40,000 nt of DNA from Prevotella sp. CAG:1031 (lineage in GTDB: Bacteria; Bacteroidota; Bacteroidia; Bacteroidales; Muribaculaceae), in the NCBI GenBank assembly GCA_000431215.1, contig HF985563.1, forward strand, positions 1 to 40,000, given 5' to 3'. Within the stretch, counting starts at the first letter, position 1. The number at the start of each line of letters is the position of its first letter. Positions 7,431 through 15,564 of this stretch are shown here, one piece after another. The notes under the pieces were generated by a model, which had not been told where the DNA came from, searched no databases, and saw nothing but the letters and a program-made list of their open reading frames with translations. The translations under genes and the position numbers were made by a program.

Positions 7431-7664
7431 ATGATAGATGTCAGATGGGTTGCTGAAAGTAATGAACTTGTTTTGGAACTAAAACCGACCGTTGATGATC
7501 TGAATTACAACCGTATTATAGGCTTGCTGCATGAATTTGAGACTGTAGAAAATGATCAGAAGGCAGTCTTTAAAAAGGATATGGGGCAATTTGACGGCGG
7601 TCAGATCAAGGGGATTATCAAGGAATTCATGGGGCGGATCGACGAAATGGCCTCGGTTCTGTGA
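7431..7664 (+). CDS. Small hypothetical protein
   Basis: A 77-residue frame starts at ATG 7431, preceded nine bases upstream by AAGGAG (7416-7421), one of the few strong Shine-Dalgarno matches in the window; this supports it over the in-frame TTG at 7344. The product starts MIDVRWVAESNELVLELKPT and ends GRIDEMASVL, with no signal peptide or membrane segment. I do not recognise the family. It sits just after the decayed phage-type gene and may be a surviving cargo gene or a fragment. Confidence 0.4.
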   Translation: MIDVRWVAESNELVLELKPTVDDLNYNRIIGLLHEFETVENDQKAVFKKDMGQFDGGQIKGIIKEFMGRIDEMASVL

Positions 7665-7709
7665 TTGCTGTTTTCATGATGAAGACGCAATGTTAAGGAA
7701 TGTTATTAA

Positions 7710-7741
7710 TTTGGTTTATGAAATAAACTGATTTATATTTG
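7710..7741 (+). promoter_or_regulatory. Promoter of the membrane protein/winged-helix operon
   Basis: TTTG (7710-7713), a 20-base spacer and TATATTTG (7734-7741) match the Bacteroidetes -33/-7 consensus perfectly. Expected initiation is near 7745, giving an approximately 80-base leader before ATG 7827. A palindromic operator occupies the spacer. Confidence 0.65.
7714..7728. promoter_or_regulatory. Palindromic operator 1
   Basis: GTTTAT-GAA-ATAAAC is a perfect 6+6 inverted repeat with a 3-base centre. It begins immediately after the -33 box and fills most of the spacer to the -7 box, where a bound protein would block RNA polymerase. The same palindrome recurs at 7792-7806. The obvious candidate to bind it is the winged-helix protein encoded by the second gene of the operon. 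Confidence 0.55.
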
Positions 7742-7748
7742 CGGTGTG

Positions 7749-7779
7749 AAAGAGCGGTAATCGCGAGTGCCGCTTTTTT
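7749..7779 (+). terminator. Attenuator-like hairpin in the leader
   Basis: AAAGAGCGG (7749-7757) pairs with CCGCTTTTT (7770-7778), including one G-U pair, around a 12-base loop, and the strand ends in six T residues. This is an intrinsic-terminator shape located directly after the predicted start point of the 7710-7741 promoter. It could be an attenuator for the operon, or a terminator for transcripts entering from upstream. Confidence 0.45.
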
Positions 7780-7791
7780 CAGAGAGATATG

Positions 7792-7806
7792 GTTTATGAT
7801 ATAAAC
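7792..7806. promoter_or_regulatory. Palindromic operator 2
   Basis: GTTTAT-GAT-ATAAAC repeats operator 1, with shared flanks (TGG before, CT-purine-A after). The two centres are 78 bases apart. This copy lies 20 bases upstream of ATG 7827, in the leader, and could let a dimeric regulator loop the DNA or act as a roadblock. Confidence 0.5.
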
Positions 7807-7826
7807 TAAATTAAAACTTGAACAAG

Positions 7827-8453
7827 ATGAAAACTGAAACAATGACCGAAAAAGAGAGCCTCGCGCTCATAACCGAGATGATAAGCCGCACGAAAGAGCG
7901 CTATATCGGCGACGGCAACATTATGCTTATGTGGGGCTATCTCACTGTCTGTGTGTCTGCCCTGGTGTGGGTGATGCTTGTTCTGACCCATAATCCGGTG
8001 TGGAACTACCTCTGGTTCCTGATCTGGATTGTCGGCGGTACGGCGACTCCGATAATGGCCCGAAAGGAGTTCAGGGAAAAAGGCGTCAAGAGCTATTCCG
8101 ACAATATAACCTCGCGCATCTGGTCGGTAGTCGGTTGGTCGGCGATTGGGCTGACATTCTGCTGCCTCGCACTGATGATGTTCTTCGCGGTCGACAGTTG
8201 GCCGGCTATGTTTGTGCTTGCTCTGATTATCGTGCCGTTCGCCGAAATAGCGCAGGGAATTGTTATCAGGGAAAAGTCGCTTGTAGCCGGTGGGGGTATC
8301 GGCTTCACTGTCGGAATCATTACGATCTGCTGCATTGTCGGCCGAATTCCTCTTGGCGTAAACTGGTTTTTGCCGTTGTTCATAGTGGCATTCGCAGCGA
8401 TGATGATTGTGCCCGGCCATATCCTGAATCATAAAGCAAAATCTGAGAAATGA
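7827..8453 (+). CDS. Multi-pass inner-membrane protein, partner of a winged-helix regulator
   Basis: The 208-residue protein has a short charged N-terminus (MKTETMTEKESLALITEMIS), then about six hydrophobic segments, grouped roughly as residues 31-55, 60-78, 97-122, 126-144, 154-174 and 178-196. I chose ATG 7827 over the in-frame TTG 7818 because it is the first AUG after the operator region. It has no catalytic motif I recognise. Its stop overlaps the start of the regulator gene by four bases. Small membrane protein plus PadR/MarR-like winged helix is a recurring pair in Bacteroidetes, where the membrane protein may sense the envelope signal; that role is inference. Confidence 0.75.
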   Translation: MKTETMTEKESLALITEMISRTKERYIGDGNIMLMWGYLTVCVSALVWVMLVLTHNPVWNYLWFLIWIVGGTATPIMARKEFREKGVKSYSDNITSRIWSVVGWSAIGLTFCCLALMMFFAVDSWPAMFVLALIIVPFAEIAQGIVIREKSLVAGGGIGFTVGIITICCIVGRIPLGVNWFLPLFIVAFAAMMIVPGHILNHKAKSEK

Positions 8454-8740
8454 AAGAATTAGATCCGTTGCTTCATTCTCAGCTCAGGCTTGCCGTGATG
8501 TCGATACTGATGAGTGTAGAAGAAGCCGATTTCGTCTATCTGCGCGAAAAGACAGAGTCGACAGCAGGCAACCTCAGCGTTCAGCTCGACAAGCTTGCCC
8601 GCGCGGAATATATAACCGTCGAGAAAGGTTTCGCAGGGCGTAAACCACGCACCGTGTGCCGTGTTACCGACAAAGGGCGCAGGGCTTTCGAGGACTATGT
8701 CGATACGCTGCGAAGCTACCTCAATCTAATTAGCAATTAG
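8450..8740 (+). CDS. Winged-helix transcriptional regulator
   Basis: The 96-residue protein is a single winged-helix domain of the HTH_34/MarR-like type: a helical LRLAVMSILMSVEEADFVYLRE, a recognition helix around TAGNLSVQLDKLARAEYI, and a wing containing EKGFAGRKPRTVCRVTDKGRRAFEDYV. It lacks any ligand domain, so it probably responds through its partner or through protein level. It is translationally coupled to the membrane protein gene (ATGA overlap). The two matching palindromes at 7714-7728 and 7792-7806 make autorepression likely. Its TAG stop lies within a 21-bp tandem repeat, so the last residues (LISN) are encoded by repeat DNA. Confidence 0.85.
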   Translation: MKELDPLLHSQLRLAVMSILMSVEEADFVYLREKTESTAGNLSVQLDKLARAEYITVEKGFAGRKPRTVCRVTDKGRRAFEDYVDTLRSYLNLISN

Positions 8741-8773
8741 GAATTAGGAATTAGCAATTAGGAATTAGGAATT
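8732..8773. repeat. Perfect 21-bp tandem duplication
   Basis: The 21-bp unit made of AGC, AATTAGG, AATTAGG and AATT occurs at 8732-8752 and 8753-8773 without mismatch. The first copy contains the stop codon of the regulator gene; the second forms the left arm of the hairpin at 8756-8796. The sub-repeat AATTAGG gives it a simple-sequence character, suggesting replication slippage. Confidence 0.8.
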
Positions 8774-8796
8774 TTTTGCATTCCTAATTCCTAATT
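8756..8796. terminator. Bidirectional hairpin between convergent genes
   Basis: A perfect 17-bp stem (8756-8772 with 8780-8796) closes a 7-base T-rich loop. It lies between the converging regulator gene (plus) and ABC-F gene (minus); the ABC-F stop codon is in its right arm. It has no long U-tract after the stem, so termination or mRNA end protection is inferred from position. Confidence 0.55.
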
Positions 8797-10749
8797 TGTG
8801 AGGGCGTCGAGGTCGAGCGAGGCAAGCTCCCATACGCTCATGGCGTTTTCGAGGGCTTTGACGGCTGCGGCATGGCGGTCGTATACGTCGGGGGTGGGGG
8901 AGCCTGAGGCAAGCTCATCCTCAATGGCTTTAACGGCAGCTTCGCGGGAGGCTACTTCAGCTTCAGCCTCTTCGACCTTCTTGCGGGCGCGTCGCACTGC
9001 CTTGTCGTGTTCGCGCTGTTCGGCGTAGGATCGGGTCTTTGACTCCTGAGCCTGAGGTTGAGGTTCGGCTTTGGCTACAACAGGCTTCTTCTCCGGTTCG
9101 GCAACGCGCGAGGGCGCGGAGCTGTTGAGAGCATTGAGACTCGACAGCTTCTTCTTTTCAAGAAATTCGTAGATTCCGCCGAGACATTCGCGAACTTTGC
9201 CGCCGCCGAACTCATAGACCTTATCGACGAGTCCGTCGAGGAACTGACGGTCGTGGCTGACAACTATCACTGTGCCGGTGAAGTCTTTGACGGCCTGTTT
9301 GAGAATCTCTTTCGTCGGTATGTCGAGATGGTTCGTCGGTTCATCGAGGATGAGGAAGTTGACCGGCTCGAGAAGAAGGCGAATCATTGCCAGACGTGTT
9401 TTCTCGCCGCCCGACAGCACCTTCACTTTCTTGTCGGAAGCTTCGCCGCCGAACATGAAGGCGCCGAGAATGTCGCGGATTTTCAGTCGTATGTCGCCGA
9501 CGGCAACGCGGTCTATCGTGTCGAACACCGTCAGGTCGCCGTCGAGCAGCTGGGCCTGGTTCTGGGCGAAATAGCCGATCTTGACGTTATGGCCTATTTT
9601 CAGCACACCAGTGTGTTCGAGCTGCCCCATGATACACTTTACCAACGTAGACTTTCCCTCGCCGTTCTTGCCGACGAAGGCAACTTTGTCGCCTCGTTTG
9701 AGCGTGAAGGTGGCGTTGTCGAATACCTGATGGTCACCGAATGCTTTGCCGACATTGTCGACAATGAGCGGATAATCGCCCGAGCGCGGAGCAGGCGGGA
9801 AGCGGAGGTTGAGATGGGAGGTGTCGACTTCGTCGACCTCGATACGCTCGATCTTGGCAAGTTGCTTGATACGGCTCTGAACCTGAACGCTTTTTGTGGC
9901 CTTGTAACGGAAGCGTTCGATGAATTCCTCAGTGTCCTGAATCATCTTCTGCTGGTTGGCGTAGGCGCGTTGCTGTTGTTCTATGCGCTCTTTGCGCAGC
10001 TCGAGGAACTTCGAATAGTTGACTGCGTAGTCGTAGATGTGGCCGAGCGAAATCTCGATGGTGCGGTTGGTGACATTGTCGATAAAAGCACGGTCGTGAC
10101 TGACAAGGACAACGGCCTGGGCTTTCGTCATCAGGAAATTTTCGAGCCATTGGATCGACTCGATGTCGAGATGATTCGTCGGCTCGTCGAGAAGGAGCAC
10201 GTCGGGGTGGCGCAGCAGAAGCTTGGCGAGTTCGATGCGCATTCGCCATCCGCCGGAGAACTCCGCGGTGGGGCGGTCGAAGTCGGTGCGAAGGAATCCG
10301 AGACCGGTGAGAGTGCGCTCCATTTCGGCCTCGTGGTTCTCGCTTTCTTCCATCGCTATGCGCTCCGAGAGAGTCGTGACCTCGTCGATCAGCTTGGCGT
10401 AGGCCTCAGATTCGTAGTCGGTTCTTTCGGAGAGTCGGGCATTCATATCGTCGAGGCGGCGGTGCATGTCGGCTATATGGCCGAACGCTTTGCGAACCTC
10501 GTCGGCGAGCGTCGTCGAGTCGGCGACCTCCATCTGCTGGGGGAGGTAGCCGATAGTAGTGTCATTGGGAACCGCAACAGCTCCCGAAGTCGGGTTCTGG
10601 AGCCCGGCGATGATCTTCAGCATCGTTGACTTCCCTGCTCCGTTTTTGCCAACGAGAGCAATTCGGTCGCGGCGGTTTATGGTATACGAGATGTCGTCGA
10701 GAAGTTTCGTTGCGTTGAACTCGACGGTAATATTACGTACAGAAATCAT
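8791..10749 (-). CDS. ABC-F family ATPase
   Basis: The 652-residue protein has two ABC ATPase domains and no membrane segment. Domain 1 shows GKNGAGKST (34-42) and later LLLDEPTNHLD; domain 2 shows GKNGEGKST and LILDEPTNHLD, with an ABC-F linker of charged helices between them. A C-terminal extension after about residue 560 is an Ala/Glu/Lys-rich coiled coil, as in Uup-type members that bind ribosomes or DNA. ABC-F proteins act on the ribosome, relieving stalling or giving antibiotic protection. The start is ATG 10749 (MISVRNITVEF) rather than the longer frame, because it overlaps the aguB stop by four bases and begins at the domain boundary. It is the last gene of the operon. Confidence 0.9.
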   Translation of the reverse strand: MISVRNITVEFNATKLLDDISYTINRRDRIALVGKNGAGKSTMLKIIAGLQNPTSGAVAVPNDTTIGYLPQQMEVADSTTLADEVRKAFGHIADMHRRLDDMNARLSERTDYESEAYAKLIDEVTTLSERIAMEESENHEAEMERTLTGLGFLRTDFDRPTAEFSGGWRMRIELAKLLLRHPDVLLLDEPTNHLDIESIQWLENFLMTKAQAVVLVSHDRAFIDNVTNRTIEISLGHIYDYAVNYSKFLELRKERIEQQQRAYANQQKMIQDTEEFIERFRYKATKSVQVQSRIKQLAKIERIEVDEVDTSHLNLRFPPAPRSGDYPLIVDNVGKAFGDHQVFDNATFTLKRGDKVAFVGKNGEGKSTLVKCIMGQLEHTGVLKIGHNVKIGYFAQNQAQLLDGDLTVFDTIDRVAVGDIRLKIRDILGAFMFGGEASDKKVKVLSGGEKTRLAMIRLLLEPVNFLILDEPTNHLDIPTKEILKQAVKDFTGTVIVVSHDRQFLDGLVDKVYEFGGGKVRECLGGIYEFLEKKKLSSLNALNSSAPSRVAEPEKKPVVAKAEPQPQAQESKTRSYAEQREHDKAVRRARKKVEEAEAEVASREAAVKAIEDELASGSPTPDVYDRHAAAVKALENAMSVWELASLDLDALTN

Positions 10750-11642
10750 TTCGAATCGATATAGCGTTTCGTCAGGTCGCCGTAGGCGTCGATGCGGCGG
10801 TCGCGCAGGAAGGGCCACCAGCGGCGCACGTTCTCAGTTCGGGCCATGTCGATGTCGACTGTGACAGTGGCTTCGGCGTCGGCCGGGGCGCGGTAGATGA
10901 GCTCGCCCTGCGGGCCGGCTACGAAGCTGTTGCCCCAGAAGAGAATTCCGTTTGTTGCGCCCGACGGGTCAGGTTCATGGCCCACGCGGTTCACGGTTAT
11001 GACCGGCAGTCCGTTAGCGACGGCATGGCCGCGCTGAACCGTCATCCATGCGTCGAGCTGGCGGGCTTGTTCGTCAGGCGTGTCGCTGCTTTCCCATCCT
11101 ATGGCAGTGGGATAGATAAGCATATCGGCTCCGGCGAGAGCCATCAGGCGTGCGGCTTCGGGATACCACTGATCCCAGCAGACGAGCACGCCGAGCCGGC
11201 CTACGGCCGTATCGATAGGCCTGAAGCCGATGTCGCCGGGCGTGAAATAGAATTTCTCGTAGTAGGCGGGGTCGTCGGGTATGTGCATCTTGCGGTATTT
11301 TCCGGCAAGCGATCCGTCGGCATCGAACACGTAGGCAGTGTTATGATAAAGTCCGGCAGCGCGCCGTTCGAAGAGCGAAGTGACGATGACAACTCCGTAT
11401 TGCCGTGCGGCCTCGCTGTAGAGCCGTGCTGCTCCCGACTGTTCGCCGGGAACGGCGAGGTCGAAATTGCCGGTGTCTTCGGTCTGGCAGAAGTAGAGGC
11501 TGTCGTGGAGCTCCTGAAGAACTATGAGGCGGACACCTTTCGAGGCGAGTTCCGCTATTTTCTCGAGCAGACGGCCGCGGTTTTCGTTAGGGTCAGTCGT
11601 GTTGCTCTGTTGAATTATTCCTATCCTTAGAGGTCGTTTCAT
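10746..11642 (-). CDS. aguB: N-carbamoylputrescine amidase
   Basis: The 298-residue protein is a nitrilase-superfamily amidohydrolase. The catalytic triad is visible as Glu44 (LQELHDS), Lys118 (YRKMHIPDD) and Cys155 (GVLVCWDQWYPE). It should hydrolyse N-carbamoylputrescine to putrescine, CO2 and ammonia in the cytoplasm. The assignment over other nitrilases rests on the motif KMHIPDDP..YEKFYFTPGD, typical of AguB, and on the upstream agmatine deiminase with which it overlaps by four bases. Together they form the agmatine route to putrescine used by many gut Bacteroidetes. Confidence 0.92.
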   Translation of the reverse strand: MKRPLRIGIIQQSNTTDPNENRGRLLEKIAELASKGVRLIVLQELHDSLYFCQTEDTGNFDLAVPGEQSGAARLYSEAARQYGVVIVTSLFERRAAGLYHNTAYVFDADGSLAGKYRKMHIPDDPAYYEKFYFTPGDIGFRPIDTAVGRLGVLVCWDQWYPEAARLMALAGADMLIYPTAIGWESSDTPDEQARQLDAWMTVQRGHAVANGLPVITVNRVGHEPDPSGATNGILFWGNSFVAGPQGELIYRAPADAEATVTVDIDMARTENVRRWWPFLRDRRIDAYGDLTKRYIDSK

Positions 11643-12598
11643 TTTTTCGGTTTTAACTTGACTTCCGGCAGCTGCATTGTTGCGCAGTGGAGAGATCCGT
11701 GTTGGCGAATGAGGGCGCGGCAGTCGACAGTGATTATGCGGCGGTCGCCGTAGACGATGCGCAGCGTGTCGGCCGCGAGGCGATCGTTGCGCGGCTGGCC
11801 GTAGGTCGGCATCAGTATTGCGTTCGGAGTGGCGAGATAGTTGGCGTATGTTGCGGGGAGCCGTTCACCTTCATCATCGAAAATCGGGTCGGGCAGAGGC
11901 AGTTCAATGAGGTTGAAGGGGCGTCCGTCGGGAGTCTCGAAAGAGCGGAGCTGCCGGGCCATAGCCACGAGTGAATCGTGTTGGGCGCCCGTCTCGTTGC
12001 CGGCACCGCAATATAAGATAGTGTCGTGGGGCGCAAGGCGTGCCAGTGTGTCGATATGGCTGTCGGTATCGTCTCCTTCGAGAAAGCCGTGGTCAACCCA
12101 CAGAACCTGTTTCAGTCCGAACTCGGCCTTCAGATATTCTTCGATGTCGTCGCGGCCAAGCTGGGCGTTACGGTTTGGCGACAGCAGGCATCGCGAAGTC
12201 GTCATCAACGTGCCCCGGCCGTCGCTTTCGATCGAGCCCCCTTCGAGCACAAATCCGCGGCGGTTCACTGTTTCGGCGAAAAGGCAGCTGTTGACGAGAT
12301 TGTCTTTGTCGGCGGCGAATTTCATACCCCAACCGTTGAAAGTGAAGTCGAAGAGGCGCAGATCAGGGCCGTCTTCCACAGTTATGGGGCCATAGTCGCG
12401 AGTCCAGGTGTCGTTAGTGTTGTCGCCAGTCTCGATTATCTCCATTCCGGCTTCGGCAATTGCCGCGACAAGATTGTCGTAGCATGACGTCACCTCATCG
12501 AGCATCGGGGCCCAGTCGGTGGCAGCGTGAGGCCGCGCTATCATGACTGAGGTGAAGCAGCTTTCCCATTCGGCCGGCAGACGGCGGTTATTCGTCAT
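11639..12598 (-). CDS. aguA: Agmatine deiminase
   Basis: The 319-residue protein belongs to the peptidyl-arginine/agmatine deiminase family. Visible motifs are NDTWTRDYGPI (62-72), LEGGSIE (118-124), GDDTDSHID (175-183) and the catalytic HGSLHC with Cys305. It converts agmatine to N-carbamoylputrescine, the substrate of the adjacent AguB. ATG 12598 is preferred; an in-frame GTG at 12607 would lengthen it by three residues. The start overlaps the small upstream gene by 11 bases and the stop overlaps aguB by four. Arginine decarboxylase, which makes agmatine, is not in the window. Confidence 0.92.
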   Translation of the reverse strand: MTNNRRLPAEWESCFTSVMIARPHAATDWAPMLDEVTSCYDNLVAAIAEAGMEIIETGDNTNDTWTRDYGPITVEDGPDLRLFDFTFNGWGMKFAADKDNLVNSCLFAETVNRRGFVLEGGSIESDGRGTLMTTSRCLLSPNRNAQLGRDDIEEYLKAEFGLKQVLWVDHGFLEGDDTDSHIDTLARLAPHDTILYCGAGNETGAQHDSLVAMARQLRSFETPDGRPFNLIELPLPDPIFDDEGERLPATYANYLATPNAILMPTYGQPRNDRLAADTLRIVYGDRRIITVDCRALIRQHGSLHCATMQLPEVKLKPKK

Positions 12599-12824
12599 TG
12601 TAGTCACTTAAAGAATCGTATATTGAATCTTGTTCGGCAAGATATTCTTCGCAGAAATCGATGAAGCCGTTTTTCTCGCTCGAACCGTTAGACGCGCACC
12701 ATTCGCGGTAGGCCGCGTGAAGTTCGGGATCGTCGGGAAGCATTTTCTTGAACGCATCGTCGGCGATGTCGATGCTGCGATGTTGAGATAATATGTCGAT
12801 AAATAGATCTGTGATGTCGTTCAT
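12588..12824 (-). CDS. Conserved small acidic protein
   Basis: The 78-residue product is acidic and soluble, with segments DDPELHAAYREWCASNG and GFIDFCEEYLAEQDSIYDSL. I recall similar small proteins beside polyamine genes in Bacteroidetes, but no function. It ends 11 bases inside aguA, so translation is coupled. Two cysteines and many Tyr/Trp residues suggest a folded helical protein rather than a spurious frame. Confidence 0.65.
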   Translation of the reverse strand: MNDITDLFIDILSQHRSIDIADDAFKKMLPDDPELHAAYREWCASNGSSEKNGFIDFCEEYLAEQDSIYDSLSDYNDE

Positions 12825-12850
12825 ACTTGTGTAAGGGAGAAATTTGAAAA

Positions 12851-13447
12851 TTAAGGTTTGTTCAGAGGTTTCGCCGGATTACCGGCGACAATAGCGCCGG
12901 GAGCTACGTCGTGTGTCACAACCGAGCCTGCGCCTATGACTGCGCCGTCTCCTATGGTGACACCCGGAAGAATGACAGCATTGCCGCCGATCCATACGTC
13001 GTTGCCGACCGTCACAGGCTCGGCCCATTCGTCGAATGTGGCCCGGGCCCGTGGGTCAAGCGGATGGCAGGCAGTGTATATGCTGACATTTGGGCCTATA
13101 AGAACGCGATCGCCGAAAGTGACGCGGGTCTCGTCGAGTATCGTCAGGTTGAAATTTGCGAAAAAGTTGTCGCCGACGCTGATGTTACATCCGTAGTCGC
13201 ATCGGAAAGGCTGGTTGACGTGGATATTTCGGCCTGCAGAGCCTAACATAGAGCGTAGCAGGGAGTCCATCTCATCCGAATCGCCCGGGTCGAGATCGTT
13301 GAACCGCCTCACAATGCGGCGGGTAGCAGCCAGAAGTTCTCCGAATTTTGGGTTGGCTGCCTCATATAGCTCACCTGACAGCATCTTTTGCCATTCGGCG
13401 GCAAAACTGCGATCGGAATCGGTCAGTCTTTTCAGCAGTTCCTTCAT
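12851..13447 (-). CDS. Maltose/galactoside-type O-acetyltransferase
   Basis: The 198-residue protein has an N-terminal helical Maa domain (KMLSGELYEAANPKFGELL) followed by a left-handed parallel beta-helix of hexapeptide repeats (IHVNQPF, ISVGDNFFANFN, VTVGNDVWIGGNAVILPGVTIGDGAVIGAGSVV) and the closing AGNPAK motif. The catalytic His is in SIYTACHPLDP. Such enzymes transfer acetyl from acetyl-CoA to sugar hydroxyls. The start overlaps the dsbD stop by four bases and a 26-base gap separates its stop from the next gene. The true acceptor is not predictable. Confidence 0.88.
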   Translation of the reverse strand: MKELLKRLTDSDRSFAAEWQKMLSGELYEAANPKFGELLAATRRIVRRFNDLDPGDSDEMDSLLRSMLGSAGRNIHVNQPFRCDYGCNISVGDNFFANFNLTILDETRVTFGDRVLIGPNVSIYTACHPLDPRARATFDEWAEPVTVGNDVWIGGNAVILPGVTIGDGAVIGAGSVVTHDVAPGAIVAGNPAKPLNKP

Positions 13448-15489
13448 TTTCCGGCTTTGTATTTTTCAATGCCGTCTTCGAGGAATCTTACGAATTTGGC
13501 GGCATTTTCGTCGTATGCGAAGGGCCCCGACAGAAGGTTTCCGTTTCCGTCGACTACAACGTAATAAGGCTGGGCGTTAGTGTTGAATTTGACTCGCTGG
13601 AAGTAGCTCCATTTCTCGCCGACAGTTTCAAGAACGATTTTCTTGCCGTTCTCGTTGACTTCGACCGGTTCTTTGAGGGGAGTGCGGTCGTCGGTCATGA
13701 GGGTGACGTTTATGAAATTGTCGCCCAACATGGCGTGAACCTCGTCGCGGTCGAGAACGGCAGCTTCCATTTTGCGGCAGTTCACACATCCGTAGCCCGA
13801 GAAGTCAATGAAAATCGGTTTGCCGTCGCGTCGTGAGGCTTCGATGGCGGCGTCGTAGTCGTCATATTTCTGAAGTTCACGGGCGTAGAGGTTGAGATCC
13901 TGAGTGTAGAGCGGGGGAACGAAAGCGCTGACGCTCTTCAGTGGTGCGCCCCATAGGCCCGGAATCAGATAAACTGTGAATGAAAGCGAAACGAGAGCGA
14001 GCATGAAGCGCGTCACTCCGACCGACCCCTCGGCATCACCGTAGTGGCTGAAGTTGAATCGGCCGAGCAGGTAGAAGCCAAGCAGACCGAAGATGACGAT
14101 CCAGAGGGCGAGGAATGTCTCGCGGTCGAGGATATGCCAGCCGTAGGCGAGATCGGCTACCGAAAGGAATTTCAGCGACAGAGCCAGTTCGAGGAAGCCG
14201 AGGACGACCTTTATGGTGTTCATCCAGCCTCCGGAACGCGGCGAGCGCTGAAGCCAGCCGGGGAAGAGCGCGAACAGGGCGAACGGTATGGCCAGCGCGA
14301 GCGAGAAGCCCAGCATACCGATGGCAGGCCCGAATTTATCGCCTGTTGTGGCCGCCTCGACAAGCAGAGTCCCGATAATGGGGCCGGTGCATGAGAATGA
14401 GACAAGGGCCAGAGTGAAAGCCATGAAGAAAATGCTCAGCAGACCGGTTGTCTTCTCGGCGTGGGAGTCCATCGAATTTCCCCATTTGTCTGGAAGTTTT
14501 ATCTCGAAAGCACCGAAGAACGAAATGGCGAACACAACGAGCAGCAGGAAGAATATAATGTTGCATACGGCGCTTGTGGCCATGGCGTTCAGGGTGTCGG
14601 CTCCGAAGATGATCGAGATTGCCATTCCGAGAACGACATATATGACAACAATCGAAGCTCCGTAGGTCAGTGCGTCTCCGACAGCCTTGGCGCGGTTGGC
14701 GCTCTTCTTAAGGAAGAAGCTTACTGTCAGCGGTATCATCGGCCACACGCAGGGTGTGAACAGGGCGAGCAGTCCGCCGAGGAAACACATGGCGAAGATA
14801 TACCACAGCGACGATGTCGACATATCGTCGGAATTATCGGATTTGTCGAATTTAACGGGAGCCCAGGTGTCGGGATCTCCGGCAACGGCCGGGGCGGCGC
14901 TGTCGGTTGCGAGAGTATCGGCTGCGATGCTGTCAGACGTTTCTTCGGGCGTATCTTCGGCCTTTGCCTCATCTTTCTCTTTCCCTTTATCATCTTTGGG
15001 CTCGGGAACTTTCTCAACGGGCATTGAGGGCGCAGTACCGCTTAATTCGAAAGCCTCTTTCGCGGGCGGAGTGCATTTTTTTGTCTCTTCGTTGCAGGCG
15101 CCGTAGCGGATTGTGCCGGCGATGGTGTAGTCTCGGGCCGTCACGGTGAACTTCTGACGGAGTTTCACCGTTTTTTCCCACCAGGGAAGATCAGCATTGA
15201 AAGCCGGGTCGTGGTGAACGGCGGGAGCCTTGTCGGGTGTCAGCGATCCATTGAGCTTCACCCCTTTCAGAGTCGAGAATGTGACGGAAAGGGGCGTCGG
15301 GCCGAGGTTCGGGCTTATGTTCATGCCATAGACATGCCAGCCTTGTTGTATGCGGCCCATCATGACGACGGTGCCATGGGTCTCGTCGTCCATCTTGAGG
15401 CTTGTGCGCCAGCTTACCGGGTCATAGATCTGAGCGGTGACAGGGATTAGCACGCTTAGCAGCAAAGTGATCAGGAAAGTCCGTTTCAT
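13444..15489 (-). CDS. dsbD: Thiol:disulfide interchange protein, DsbD-type
   Basis: The 681-residue protein has a signal peptide (MKRTFLITLLLSVLIPVTA), an N-terminal periplasmic DsbD-alpha-like domain with a Cys pair (GACNEETKKC), an acidic linker, a CcdA-like membrane core with TPCVWPMIPLTV and SCTGPIIGTLL carrying the two membrane cysteines, and a C-terminal thioredoxin domain with GYGCVNCRK. It moves electrons from cytoplasmic thioredoxin to the periplasm for protein repair and cytochrome c maturation. ATG 15489 is chosen over a longer frame because it begins the signal peptide and lies downstream of a good promoter. It leads the operon through the acetyltransferase and aguAB. Confidence 0.9.
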   Translation of the reverse strand: MKRTFLITLLLSVLIPVTAQIYDPVSWRTSLKMDDETHGTVVMMGRIQQGWHVYGMNISPNLGPTPLSVTFSTLKGVKLNGSLTPDKAPAVHHDPAFNADLPWWEKTVKLRQKFTVTARDYTIAGTIRYGACNEETKKCTPPAKEAFELSGTAPSMPVEKVPEPKDDKGKEKDEAKAEDTPEETSDSIAADTLATDSAAPAVAGDPDTWAPVKFDKSDNSDDMSTSSLWYIFAMCFLGGLLALFTPCVWPMIPLTVSFFLKKSANRAKAVGDALTYGASIVVIYVVLGMAISIIFGADTLNAMATSAVCNIIFFLLLVVFAISFFGAFEIKLPDKWGNSMDSHAEKTTGLLSIFFMAFTLALVSFSCTGPIIGTLLVEAATTGDKFGPAIGMLGFSLALAIPFALFALFPGWLQRSPRSGGWMNTIKVVLGFLELALSLKFLSVADLAYGWHILDRETFLALWIVIFGLLGFYLLGRFNFSHYGDAEGSVGVTRFMLALVSLSFTVYLIPGLWGAPLKSVSAFVPPLYTQDLNLYARELQKYDDYDAAIEASRRDGKPIFIDFSGYGCVNCRKMEAAVLDRDEVHAMLGDNFINVTLMTDDRTPLKEPVEVNENGKKIVLETVGEKWSYFQRVKFNTNAQPYYVVVDGNGNLLSGPFAYDENAAKFVRFLEDGIEKYKAGK

Positions 15490-15518
15490 AGAGCTTAATA
15501 TGGTGATAGATATTTCCG

Positions 15519-15550
15519 CAAAGATAGTTTTTTTATTCAACACATACAAT
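15519..15550 (-). promoter_or_regulatory. Promoter of the dsbD operon
   Basis: On the minus strand TATCTTTG (15526-15519) matches the -7 consensus. ATTG at 15550-15547 is a three-of-four -33 match with the usual 20-base spacer. It sits 29 bases before ATG 15489. Confidence 0.55.
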
Positions 15551-15564
15551 AGCTTTGTCACAGG

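Noticed and set aside
8732..8798. CRISPR array
   Set aside because: Only two direct 21-bp copies with no spacers; it is a tandem duplication. No CRISPR-like array is visible elsewhere in the window.
9058..10629. A 523-codon open frame on the plus strand opposite the ABC-F gene
   Set aside because: It is the antisense shadow of a GC-rich gene with complete ABC motifs; the translated product has no coherent domain.
14461..15106. Overlapping plus-strand frames opposite dsbD
   Set aside because: Mirror images of the dsbD coding strand; low-complexity products without start signals.
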